6,000 nucleotides of DNA from Acidobacteriota bacterium (lineage in GTDB: Bacteria > Acidobacteriota > Terriglobia > Bryobacterales > Bryobacteraceae), in assembly GCA_021788955.1 (NCBI GenBank), contig JAJYKC010000183.1, forward strand, positions 1 through 6,000. Reading direction: 5' to 3'. The stretch's first letter is position 1, and every line of letters starts with the position of its first letter. Shown here one piece after another: positions 1-6,000 of this stretch. A program made the position numbers and the translations under genes. Below the pieces are notes generated by a model that was not told the DNA's origin, did not search any database, and saw nothing but the letters and a program-made list of their open reading frames with translations.

Positions 1-76
1 CGCCGACGGCTACTACCGGATCATGGAAGGAAACGCTCACGCGATGCGCTTTTCTTATCACCGCGCGGGGAATTGA
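1..76 (+). CDS. 3' end of an unidentified protein (partial)
   Basis: Reading from base 2 gives 24 sense codons ending ...HAMRFSYHRAGN, then TGA (74-76) followed at once by an in-frame TAA (77-79). The other two forward frames run on past this point but give less protein-like, arginine- or threonine-rich translations. About 17 of the 24 third positions are G or C, matching the real genes downstream. The fragment is too short to assign a family, and I do not recognise it. A hairpin can form across the end of the gene (CGCG 64-67 with CGCG 85-88, and AATT 71-74 with AATT 81-84), with the stop codon at its loop. No T-tract follows, so it is not a clear terminator. The gene starts outside the window. 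Confidence 0.6.
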   Translation, partial: ADGYYRIMEGNAHAMRFSYHRAGN

Positions 77-140
77 TAAGAATTCGCGGAAACAATCACT
101 TTGATGGCGCAGGTCGGCCAAACCTGGGGTATAGTACTGT

Positions 141-170
141 TTAAGTGGGTCTGAGTGCAGGAAATATAAT
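141..170 (+). promoter_or_regulatory. Sigma-70-like promoter for the receptor gene
   Basis: A perfect TATAAT -10 box lies at 165-170, in the most AT-rich part of the window. An 18-base spacer separates it from TTAAGT (141-146), a weak -35 match (3 of 6 to TTGACA). Transcription would start near 176-178, leaving a leader of about 200 bases before the ATG at 377. The -10 box is seen directly. Its use, and the weak -35, are inference. A second, poorer box, TATAGT, sits at 130-135 without a well-spaced -35. Confidence 0.5.
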
Positions 171-178
171 AAAAACAT

Positions 179-225
179 ACTACTGCGAAGAGTAAGAGAC
201 CTAACTCTTGGGCTTCGTCTGTAGT
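179..225 (+). promoter_or_regulatory. Leader hairpin at the predicted mRNA 5' end
   Basis: These 47 bases can fold into one long imperfect hairpin. ACTAC (179-183) pairs with GTAGT (221-225), and G185 with C219. CGAAG (186-190) pairs with CTTCG (213-217), and AAGAG (194-198) with CTCTT (205-209), around a 6-base loop. There is one T/T mismatch, one bulged T and a 3x3 internal loop. The hairpin begins one to three bases after the transcription start predicted from the TATAAT box, the usual place for a 5' stem that protects an mRNA from decay or regulates early transcription. The pairing is visible; the function is inferred. Confidence 0.4.
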
Positions 226-275
226 GAGTGCCGAGTGCTGTCCAGCTTGGCTGATGTTGTAGGTCGAAGTTGAGA

Positions 276-304
276 CGCGCCAGTTTCGTGAGGTCATTGG
301 CGCG
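276..304 (+). promoter_or_regulatory. Second leader hairpin
   Basis: A perfect 7-base inverted repeat, CGCGCCA (276-282) and TGGCGCG (298-304), encloses a 15-base loop in the leader of the receptor gene. A smaller hairpin, CAGC (243-246) with GCTG (250-253), precedes it. The rest of the gene-free stretch (77-376) shows no credible coding region: the only ORF-like reading there (58-321, minus strand) has no ribosome binding site or protein-like character. No known riboswitch class was recognised. Confidence 0.3.
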
Positions 305-360
305 GCCAGACTGCCTTTCATTCGTTATGCAATGGCAAGTTCACTTTGGAAGATCATCGC

Positions 361-369
361 AAAGAGGAG
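361..369 (+). promoter_or_regulatory. Ribosome binding site that fixes the receptor start at 377
   Basis: AAAGAGGAG ends 7 bases before the ATG at 377, an ideal Shine-Dalgarno spacing. The in-frame upstream ATG at 332 is preceded by a pyrimidine-rich, unsuitable stretch. The start at 377 also gives a signal peptide of normal length, so 377 is preferred over 332. Confidence 0.8.
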
Positions 370-376
370 TAGTTTA

Positions 377-3300
377 ATGGACGTTTATCGTCGAACGAAA
401 CATCTTACTGCGTACCTGACGTGTGGCCTATTGGTGGGGCTTTTCGCGTGGAGTGGCATCGCGCACGGTCAGGAAGTCACGGCATCGATTTTAGGGAAGG
501 TGACGGATCCCTCCGGCGCCCCCGTGGCAAACGCGAAAATTACGGCAAAAGACACGGCTCGCGGCACGGTATGGCCGACAGTGAGCAACACGACAGGCGA
601 TTACATCCTGCCGCGTCTGCCCGTCGGAACCTATGACGTGAAGGTCGAGAGCACCGGCTTTCAGGCGGCAGTGCGGAACAGCATCTTGCTCGTTCTCAAC
701 CAGGCGGCGAGGCTCGATTTCCAGTTGGTCATCGGCAGCGTCTCGCAGAGCGTGGAAGTGACGGCGGCCCCGCCGCTGCTGCAGACCGACTCGACGCAGT
801 TAGGCACCATCATCGACGCGCGGACGAATACGACGCTGCCCTTGGCGACGCGCAACTATGTCCAGTTGACGTTGCTGGCGCCCGGCTCGGTGGCGACTAA
901 CCCCGCCTCGTTCACGGGTTCACAGGACTCGTTTGGCAGCGGGCGTCCGTATATCAACGGCAACCGCAACGAGACCGACTACTTCCTGCTTGACGGCATG
1001 GATAACAACCAGGTCTCGGAGAATCAGGTTGCTTACTCCCCGCAACCCGACGCAATTGAAGAGTTCAACATGATCACCCAGAACGCCTCGGCCGAGTTCG
1101 GCCAGTTCATGGGCGGCATCGTCAGCGTGAGCGTCAAGGCGGGCACGAACCAGGTCCATGGCGACCTGTTCGAGTTCATCCGCAACGACGCGCTGAACGC
1201 CAACGTGTGGCAGAACAACTGGCGGAATCTCCCGCGTCCGCTGCTGCGCTGGAACGAGTTCGGCGGGACCATTGGCGGGCCGATCATCAAGAACAAGCTG
1301 TTCATCTTCGGCGACTACCAGGGCTCGCGTTTCGACCAGCCGGCAACCAGCGGCGCCTACAGCGTGTTCACAGCGGCAGAGCGCACCGGGAACTTCTCGC
1401 AAGTGCTCTCGCAGCAGAACATTCAACTCCACTACCCGGGAACAAAGACGCCGATTCCCGGCAACATCATTCCGGCGAATCTGCTCAGCCCGCAGGCGCT
1501 GACGATCATGAAGTCTTCGCTGTATCCGCAACCGATCAACGGCGCGTTGATCAATAACGCGACGAACACGACCCATGGTTACACGAATCAGGACCAAGGT
1601 GACTTACGCGTAGACTACGCGGCGACCGACAGCGACCACATTTACGGACGCTACTCGCAAGCTCACATCATTCAGCCGAATACCAACAGCATTCCGTTGC
1701 TGTACAACTCCGAGAGCCTGATACCGTCTTATAACGGCGTCCTGGACTACACCAAGACCATCAGCCCTTCGTTGGTGAACGACCTTCGGGCCGGCGTGAA
1801 CTATACTCCGATCGTCACCGGCCTGTTGAGCGGGTCGGCGTTTTCGGCGGGCAGCGTTGGAATTCCGGGAGTTCCGACGAGCATTTTGCCGGCATTCACG
1901 TTCTCGGGCGGATTCGCCAGCGGCTTCGGGAATGCCGACGTTATGCAGGAGTTTGCCGACACGGTTATCCAGGCGGAAGATACGCTGCTTTGGACCAAAG
2001 GCAAGCACACGATGCACATCGGATTCCAGTTCTTCCGGGATCGCATCAACACGTTCTATTCTGGGAATGCCGGAATTGCAGGCCAGTTCAATTTCAACGG
2101 CCAGTATAGCGGCCTCCCGGAAGCTGACTATATGATGGGCATGCCCTATCAGATCCAGGGCGGCATCGCCGGCGGCACCTGGGGCCAGCGCTCCTCGGTG
2201 ACGGCAGCCTTCTTCCAGGACGACTACCGCATCTCCCAGAACCTGACCCTCAACCTCGGACTCCGCTTCGAGTACAACTCGCCCTGGACCGAGGTAGACA
2301 ACCGGCAAGCCAACTTTGGCCTCGTCAGCGGCCAGATGTACACGGCCGGCAGCAACTGCCCATACGCCAATTGCGAAGCTCTGTACAACCCATATCTCGG
2401 TATAGCCGACTTCCAGCCTCGCATCGGCATCGCCTGGACACCCATGAAGAACACAGTCATTCGCACCGCCTATACTATGTCCAGCTTCCTGGAAGGAACC
2501 GGTACCAACCTTCGCCTCACCTTGAACCCGCCGTTTGCCACCGAGCACCTCGACATCTATGCTCCGGGGCAGACGCCATCCACTCTTGCCCAGGGTTATC
2601 TTCCGTTCGAGTCCAACCCTGGCAATCCCTTCATCGGGGCCGGATTGCGGTTGTGGGATCCGAACATTCGTCCCGCGGTATCGCAGCAGTGGAATTTCAC
2701 CATCCAGCACCAGTTCGGCAACGACATGACCTTCCAAATTGGTTACGTCGGCCAGCGCAACACGCACCTGATGGTGCCTATCTGGGCATCGCAGGGAATT
2801 CTGAATGCGAACGGTTCGGTTTCGCCCAGTTACTACCTGTCGGGCAATCCAGCTCTGCAGAGCGAGATCGGCAATGCGCGTCTGACATCGTCTTCTGCCG
2901 ACCAGGACTACGACGCCCTGCAGGTCGTCCTTCAGAAGACCTTGAGCAACGGCCTGCAGTTCCAGCTCAACTACACCTACTCCAAGTGCATGACCAACTC
3001 GATCGGCTACTACGGAGACGGTGGCCAGGCGGCCACGAACGACTACTATTGGCCGAACGCCTACAACGGCCGCTCCCAGTGGGGGCCGTGCTACTACGAC
3101 GTCACTCACACCTTCAGCGGCTATGTGACGTATGACTTTCCCTTCGGCCGCGGCCGGAAGTACGGCAGCAACATGAGCAAGGTGGCCGATGCGATCGTGG
3201 GCGGCTGGCAGGCGAACGCCATCCCGACCTTCCGCGGTGGCTTCCCCTACACCATCAACAACTACGAAGACAGCTCGCGGACTCACGCGGTTGAGCCTCG

Positions 3301-3679
3301 CGCCAACTGCATTTCGCCCGGAAGCGTGTTCGGAACCATGGATTCGCCGAACGGTGGATATCAGTGGTTCAACCCGAACGCCTATGCGGCCCCGGCCCTC
3401 GGGACGTTCGGCAACTGCGGCGTCGGAACCATCCGCGGTCCCGGCATGTACACCGTTGACGTCAGCTTGGTGAAGTCGTTCGCCATCACCGAACACAATT
3501 CACTCGAGTTCCGCGCCGAGGCGATTAACCTGACCAACACCGTCGTGCTCGGCTCGCCTGGCATCGGCGTTCCCGGCCAGACGGTCGCCAATGGCAACAT
3601 CGGCGTCGGCAGCTTCGGCCAGATCTTCGGCGCTCAGGACGCCCGGCAGCTTCAGTTCGCTCTGAAGTTCTACTTCTAG
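377..3679 (+). CDS. Oar-like TonB-dependent outer-membrane receptor
   Basis: This 1100-residue protein starts with a signal peptide: basic N-terminus, hydrophobic core at about 10-28, likely cleavage after A29-H-G31. Next comes a carboxypeptidase-regulatory-like beta-sandwich (about 35-118, ...GKVTDPSGAPV...), then a plug-like region (about 125-260) with the LLDGMDNN signature near D206. A long beta-barrel (about 262-1100) follows and ends in ALKFYF, the terminal aromatic typical of BAM-inserted outer-membrane proteins. Barrel strands such as FQDDYRISQNLTLNLGLRFEY and the final QLQFALKFYF match the Oar-like receptors abundant in Acidobacteriota. Myxococcus Oar is linked to protease (PopC) secretion; most acidobacterial homologues have no known substrate, and polysaccharide or peptide uptake is only a guess. 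No TonB box was identified. Six cysteines lie in the mature barrel. The gene appears intact and monocistronic, with its own promoter-like sequence and terminator. Confidence 0.93.
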   Translation: MDVYRRTKHLTAYLTCGLLVGLFAWSGIAHGQEVTASILGKVTDPSGAPVANAKITAKDTARGTVWPTVSNTTGDYILPRLPVGTYDVKVESTGFQAAVRNSILLVLNQAARLDFQLVIGSVSQSVEVTAAPPLLQTDSTQLGTIIDARTNTTLPLATRNYVQLTLLAPGSVATNPASFTGSQDSFGSGRPYINGNRNETDYFLLDGMDNNQVSENQVAYSPQPDAIEEFNMITQNASAEFGQFMGGIVSVSVKAGTNQVHGDLFEFIRNDALNANVWQNNWRNLPRPLLRWNEFGGTIGGPIIKNKLFIFGDYQGSRFDQPATSGAYSVFTAAERTGNFSQVLSQQNIQLHYPGTKTPIPGNIIPANLLSPQALTIMKSSLYPQPINGALINNATNTTHGYTNQDQGDLRVDYAATDSDHIYGRYSQAHIIQPNTNSIPLLYNSESLIPSYNGVLDYTKTISPSLVNDLRAGVNYTPIVTGLLSGSAFSAGSVGIPGVPTSILPAFTFSGGFASGFGNADVMQEFADTVIQAEDTLLWTKGKHTMHIGFQFFRDRINTFYSGNAGIAGQFNFNGQYSGLPEADYMMGMPYQIQGGIAGGTWGQRSSVTAAFFQDDYRISQNLTLNLGLRFEYNSPWTEVDNRQANFGLVSGQMYTAGSNCPYANCEALYNPYLGIADFQPRIGIAWTPMKNTVIRTAYTMSSFLEGTGTNLRLTLNPPFATEHLDIYAPGQTPSTLAQGYLPFESNPGNPFIGAGLRLWDPNIRPAVSQQWNFTIQHQFGNDMTFQIGYVGQRNTHLMVPIWASQGILNANGSVSPSYYLSGNPALQSEIGNARLTSSSADQDYDALQVVLQKTLSNGLQFQLNYTYSKCMTNSIGYYGDGGQAATNDYYWPNAYNGRSQWGPCYYDVTHTFSGYVTYDFPFGRGRKYGSNMSKVADAIVGGWQANAIPTFRGGFPYTINNYEDSSRTHAVEPRANCISPGSVFGTMDSPNGGYQWFNPNAYAAPALGTFGNCGVGTIRGPGMYTVDVSLVKSFAITEHNSLEFRAEAINLTNTVVLGSPGIGVPGQTVANGNIGVGSFGQIFGAQDARQLQFALKFYF

Positions 3680-3712
3680 CGAACTCACTCACAACCGAAA
3701 CGAGAAGGACCC

Positions 3713-3759
3713 AAGCGGCGCTTTCCTCCATCCGGGGGGAAGCGCCGCTTTCGTTATTT
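3713..3759 (+). terminator. Strong intrinsic terminator after the receptor gene
   Basis: Two perfectly complementary 11-base arms (3713-3723 AAGCGGCGCTT, 3740-3750 AAGCGCCGCTT) extend inward through six more pairs, two of them G-T (3724-3729 with 3734-3739). The total is a 17-pair stem closed by a 4-base loop. A T-rich tail (3751-3759, TCGTTATTT) follows. The hairpin starts 33 bases after the receptor stop codon, so it should end that transcript and separate it from the next gene. Confidence 0.88.
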
Positions 3760-3910
3760 GCCGCTGCCGGACCGGCCGGCGGTCGAAAATTTGCCGCGCT
3801 CGCGCGCAATCTGTCGGAACATTTGTACGCCTTCCTTCCCAAACCTGTTGATCTGTCTGCTTTTCCCGATGGCTCCCCGGATGCAACCTCGCTTTTGACG
3901 CCCTCGGATG

Positions 3911-3917
3911 GAAGGAG
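3911..3917 (+). promoter_or_regulatory. Ribosome binding site of the TIGR03437 gene
   Basis: GAAGGAG lies 6 bases upstream of the ATG at 3924 and supports that start over the in-frame ATG at 3975, which has only a weak GGGATA upstream. Between the terminator and this site (3760-3910) I found no convincing -35/-10 pair. There is only a small GACCG/CGGTC hairpin at 3770-3784. Confidence 0.75.
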
Positions 3918-3923
3918 TTTCCG

Positions 3924-5828
3924 ATGACAGATCTAAAATCACGGTCTCTTTACCCGCCAGATTTGGGATATGAAATGAGCGCGCATCCCAGTGCTTGTGC
4001 GCGATCCTGGATCGGGCGGCTCGCCAGGCTGCTTGTTCTCTCTGGCCTCACGGTTCTTGCGGTGGCGCAGACGCCTCAGATCGCGGGCACTGGTGTTGTG
4101 AATGGCGCGAAGTTCACGCCGTCCGATTTTCCGGGCAGTGCTCTCGCTCCCGGCGCTCTCATCACGATCATGGGCGCGAATCTGGGACCCGCCTCTCCGG
4201 TTGCCGCCGGCTCCCTGCCACTGCCCACGATACTCGGCGGAACGGAGGTCGTGGTAAACGATACCGCATCGTGCGCGATGATGTACGCGTCCTCGCAACA
4301 GGTAAATTGCCAGCTACCTTCGAACCTGAATGGGGACCAGATTCGCTTGCTTCTGCGCACCCACGATCAGGACCAGATCCGCGAATCGGCTCCGATCACG
4401 GCCTCTTTGGTGAGCGCCAATTTCGGCTTCTTCACCATGAACGGCAATGGCAGGGGCCCGGGGGCGGCGCTGAATCTTCTCGGCGGGTCCGGCAACCAGT
4501 ACCAGCAGAACGGCCCGCTCACCACAGCCCGGCCCGGTCAAGTCATCTTGATGTACGGGACCGGCCTGGGCGCCACGGATCCTCCGGTAGCCGCCGGACA
4601 GGCAAGTAGCGGGCTGGTCCCGGCCGTTATCCAGCCGCAAGTCTTCATCGGCGGACTCGAGGCGCAGGTTCAGTATGCGGGACGAGCGCCCGGATTTGCC
4701 GGCGTGGATCAGATCCAGTTCGTCGTGCCGCAGAACGCCCCGGCCGGCTGTTCGGTTCCCGTGCGGCTGCGCTCGCGGGACCAGATCCACAATCAGTCCT
4801 TCGACAGCAACATCGCTACGATCGCCGTCCACTCGACCGGCCTGACCTGTGTGGATGCGGTCGAAACCATAGCCCAGGGTAGCCACGGCACCGTTGTCCT
4901 GGCCTCTGGTTTAGGTCAGCTCGGCGGAGGACAAACGAGGAATGGCGCCTCACAAGGGAACGGACAAGGCGGGCCCGGAGGGAATTCCGGTAACGGCGGT
5001 GCCGGAAGCGGTTCCGCCGCCGGGCCGGTGGGCTATGGCCCTCACCCCGGCATTCCGTTGCATGCCTTCGGCTTCGGTTTCCAGTCCGGTCGAGGGAATG
5101 GCGCTGACGTGATTGTTGCGCGCTTTGTCGCCTCCGGAGGATTTGCCGACATCGGCGTGCCTCCCTCCGCGACCAACAGTTGCAACGTCTACTATCAGGG
5201 ACCACGCGCAAATCCGGACCTGTTCCTCGGCGCTGCGCAATTTCTCGATGCAGGCGTACTGACGCTGAAGACGCGCACGAGTGCAACGGTCCAGGTGCTT
5301 CCGGACACGATCTCCGGTTCCGGCGTACTTTATGCCGCCCCTCTGCCCGAAACCCTCGGAGCGGGAACTTACAGTGTTGCTGGCGCGGGCGGCGCCGATG
5401 TGGGAGCCTTCGGTCCCGTGAATCTCGCGGTGCCGGCGCTGATCACAGTAACCTCTAACTTCGCGGACGGAACCACATTCAGCCGGTCCACACCCCTGCA
5501 AGTTGCTTGGTCGGGCGGTGGATCGAACGACATGGTGCTCATCTACGGCCGTTCCTACAAGCTCGGCGCCGGCGTGCAGCCACCCGTCTCGGATCCCGAA
5601 CAGTTCCGCTCCATGGGGTTTGTCTGCAGCACAAATGCGTCGGCCGGCCAGTTCTCTGTCCCGGTCGAGGTGCTGCAGCAACTGCCGTCCGGACAACTGA
5701 GCCTCACGGTGAGCCACATGCCGTCGACGGCCGATGTGTCCCGGTTTTCGGCATCCGGCCTGACGCTCGGCGGCGTCTTCCGTTGGCTGAGCACCGTCAC
5801 GTACCCGAACCTGGTTCTCGGCCAATAG
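3924..5828 (+). CDS. Secreted TIGR03437-domain protein with Gly-rich linker
   Basis: The product is 634 residues long. A signal peptide has its hydrophobic segment at about 33-47 and a likely cleavage after A46-V-A48; the 17 residues before M18 make an unusually long N-region. Residues about 58-305 match the TIGR03437 domain known from Solibacter. The domain opens with VVNGAKF and contains two IPT/TIG-like strands (ALITIMGANLG, QVILMYGTGLGATDPP) and the typical YAGRAPGFAGVDQIQFVVP. Residues 329-372 form a Gly-rich, low-complexity linker (about 20 Gly in 44). The C-terminal part (about 373-634) ends with a module (SRSTPLQVAWSGG near 525-537, AGQFSVP at 574-580) that, from memory, recurs at the ends of other acidobacterial secreted proteins. 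No catalytic motif is visible. It is probably an exported, beta-rich adhesive or structural protein, but the role is unknown. It lies downstream of the receptor but is separated from it by a terminator. Confidence 0.88.
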   Translation: MTDLKSRSLYPPDLGYEMSAHPSACARSWIGRLARLLVLSGLTVLAVAQTPQIAGTGVVNGAKFTPSDFPGSALAPGALITIMGANLGPASPVAAGSLPLPTILGGTEVVVNDTASCAMMYASSQQVNCQLPSNLNGDQIRLLLRTHDQDQIRESAPITASLVSANFGFFTMNGNGRGPGAALNLLGGSGNQYQQNGPLTTARPGQVILMYGTGLGATDPPVAAGQASSGLVPAVIQPQVFIGGLEAQVQYAGRAPGFAGVDQIQFVVPQNAPAGCSVPVRLRSRDQIHNQSFDSNIATIAVHSTGLTCVDAVETIAQGSHGTVVLASGLGQLGGGQTRNGASQGNGQGGPGGNSGNGGAGSGSAAGPVGYGPHPGIPLHAFGFGFQSGRGNGADVIVARFVASGGFADIGVPPSATNSCNVYYQGPRANPDLFLGAAQFLDAGVLTLKTRTSATVQVLPDTISGSGVLYAAPLPETLGAGTYSVAGAGGADVGAFGPVNLAVPALITVTSNFADGTTFSRSTPLQVAWSGGGSNDMVLIYGRSYKLGAGVQPPVSDPEQFRSMGFVCSTNASAGQFSVPVEVLQQLPSGQLSLTVSHMPSTADVSRFSASGLTLGGVFRWLSTVTYPNLVLGQ

Positions 5829-5848
5829 CCGGGCGTCGCAACACGGTT

Positions 5849-5928
5849 TCATAGGGCTCGAATTGCCACGGCCCACCGGGCAAGCGTAGATTGGTCTGGG
5901 AGAGACGCTACGCTTTCGAGCCCTATGA
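5849..5928 (+). promoter_or_regulatory. Three-way-junction structured element over a start codon
   Basis: Three stems fit together with almost no unpaired bases between them. P1 is a 14-pair perfect stem (5849-5862 with 5915-5928). P2 is TTGCC (5863-5867) and CGG (5869-5871) paired with CCG (5876-5878) and GGCAA (5879-5883), with one bulged A and a 4-base loop. P3 is GCGTAG (5884-5889) with CTACGC (5908-5913), capped by GTCT (5894-5897) with AGAC (5903-5906). Only T5914 is unpaired at the junction, and 64 of 80 bases are paired. The 3' strand of P1 includes the ATG at 5925-5927. No T-tract follows on either strand, so this is not an ordinary terminator. No known riboswitch, ribozyme core or attC consensus was recognised. 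Confidence 0.55.
5863..5892 (+). promoter_or_regulatory. Possible promoter for the last gene
   Basis: TTGCCA (5863-5868, 5 of 6 to the -35 consensus) is followed after 18 bases by TAGATT (5887-5892, 4 of 6 to TATAAT). Transcription would start near 5898-5900, giving a leader of about 25 bases for the ATG at 5925. The match is moderate and overlaps the inverted repeats, so chance is possible. Confidence 0.25.
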
Positions 5929-6000
5929 GTAAAACCTGCACCTGCACCCTGATCGCGTTGAGCTTTGGAATCGCCGCCGGCGCGCCCGCCGCTCCACCTG
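5925..6000 (+). CDS. 5' end of an exported protein (partial)
   Basis: The 25 visible codons read MSKTCTCTLIALSFGIAAGAPAAPP. This is a signal-peptide-like start: a lysine at position 3, a hydrophobic stretch at about 8-18, then small residues that allow cleavage near residues 18-23. The family cannot be told because the gene leaves the window. No good Shine-Dalgarno lies just upstream; the nearest purine run (GGGAGAGA, 5898-5905) is about 19 bases away. No ATG, GTG or TTG occurs in frame between the previous stop and this ATG, so the start is the earliest possible one. The ATG is buried in the P1 stem of the 5849-5928 element, which may control its translation. Confidence 0.6.
   Translation, partial: MSKTCTCTLIALSFGIAAGAPAAPP

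Noticed and set aside
2371..3135. A 254-codon + strand frame inside the receptor gene
   Set aside because: It is an out-of-frame shadow, rich in His, Arg, Pro and Ser, with no protein family features.
1604..3496. A 630-codon open frame on the minus strand
   Set aside because: It lies wholly inside the receptor gene, whose protein matches a known family along its full length. The antisense translation is rich in Val, Ala, Arg and Gly without domain character, as expected of a shadow frame opposite a GC-rich gene.
3770..3784. Small GACCG/CGGTC hairpin as a second terminator
   Set aside because: It has only five pairs and no T-tract, and it sits just after a far stronger terminator.
4335..4788. 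The short sequence GACCAGATCC or near copies at 4335, 4371, 4707 and 4779
   Set aside because: All copies encode Asp-Gln-Ile in the same reading frame with irregular spacing. They are more likely protein-level and codon-bias coincidence than a DNA repeat family.
4950..5876. A 308-codon open frame on the minus strand
   Set aside because: It is antisense to the TIGR03437 gene, has no recognisable domain or credible start, and reflects GC-rich codon use on the other strand.
5826..5927. The TIGR03437 gene and the last gene are in the same frame, with 32 sense codons between the TAG and the ATG, suggesting stop-codon read-through or a split gene
   Set aside because: The codons between them do not look like conserved protein, the downstream ATG starts a fresh signal peptide, and the TIGR03437 protein already has a natural-looking end.
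5849..5928. tRNA, hammerhead ribozyme or integron attC site
   Set aside because: There is no tRNA-like 7-pair acceptor, anticodon arm or T-arm layout; the junction lacks the unpaired core a hammerhead needs; and the GTTRRRY/RYYYAAC pair of attC is absent.

Overview
The window looks like a piece of an Acidobacteriota chromosome, most likely from the Bryobacterales/Solibacter side of the phylum. Two things point there. One is a very large Oar-type TonB-dependent receptor with an N-terminal carboxypeptidase-regulatory-like domain. The other is a secreted protein carrying the TIGR03437 domain, a family strongly expanded in Solibacter relatives. The genes are GC-rich with GC-rich third codon positions. 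This placement comes from recalled family knowledge, not from a search.

Layout, all on the + strand: (1) the last 24 codons of an unidentified gene, ending in tandem stops near base 76; (2) a 300-base AT-richer intergenic stretch with a perfect TATAAT box (165-170) and a roughly 200-base leader that can fold into hairpins; (3) an outer-membrane receptor gene, 377-3679; (4) a strong intrinsic terminator, 3713-3759; (5) a secreted TIGR03437 protein, 3924-5828; (6) an 80-base element, 5849-5928, that folds on paper into a compact three-way junction whose closing stem contains the start codon of the next gene; (7) the first 25 codons of another exported protein, running off the window at 6000.

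The receptor is probably its own transcription unit, with promoter, leader and terminator all visible. The TIGR03437 gene has a good ribosome binding site but no convincing promoter. All three genes with a visible 5' end (receptor, TIGR03437 protein and the truncated last gene) encode products with export signals, so the window is a cell-envelope or secretion neighbourhood. The substrates and exact roles cannot be read from the sequence. No mobile element, CRISPR array, tRNA or rRNA was seen. The least explained item is the three-way junction at 5849-5928.
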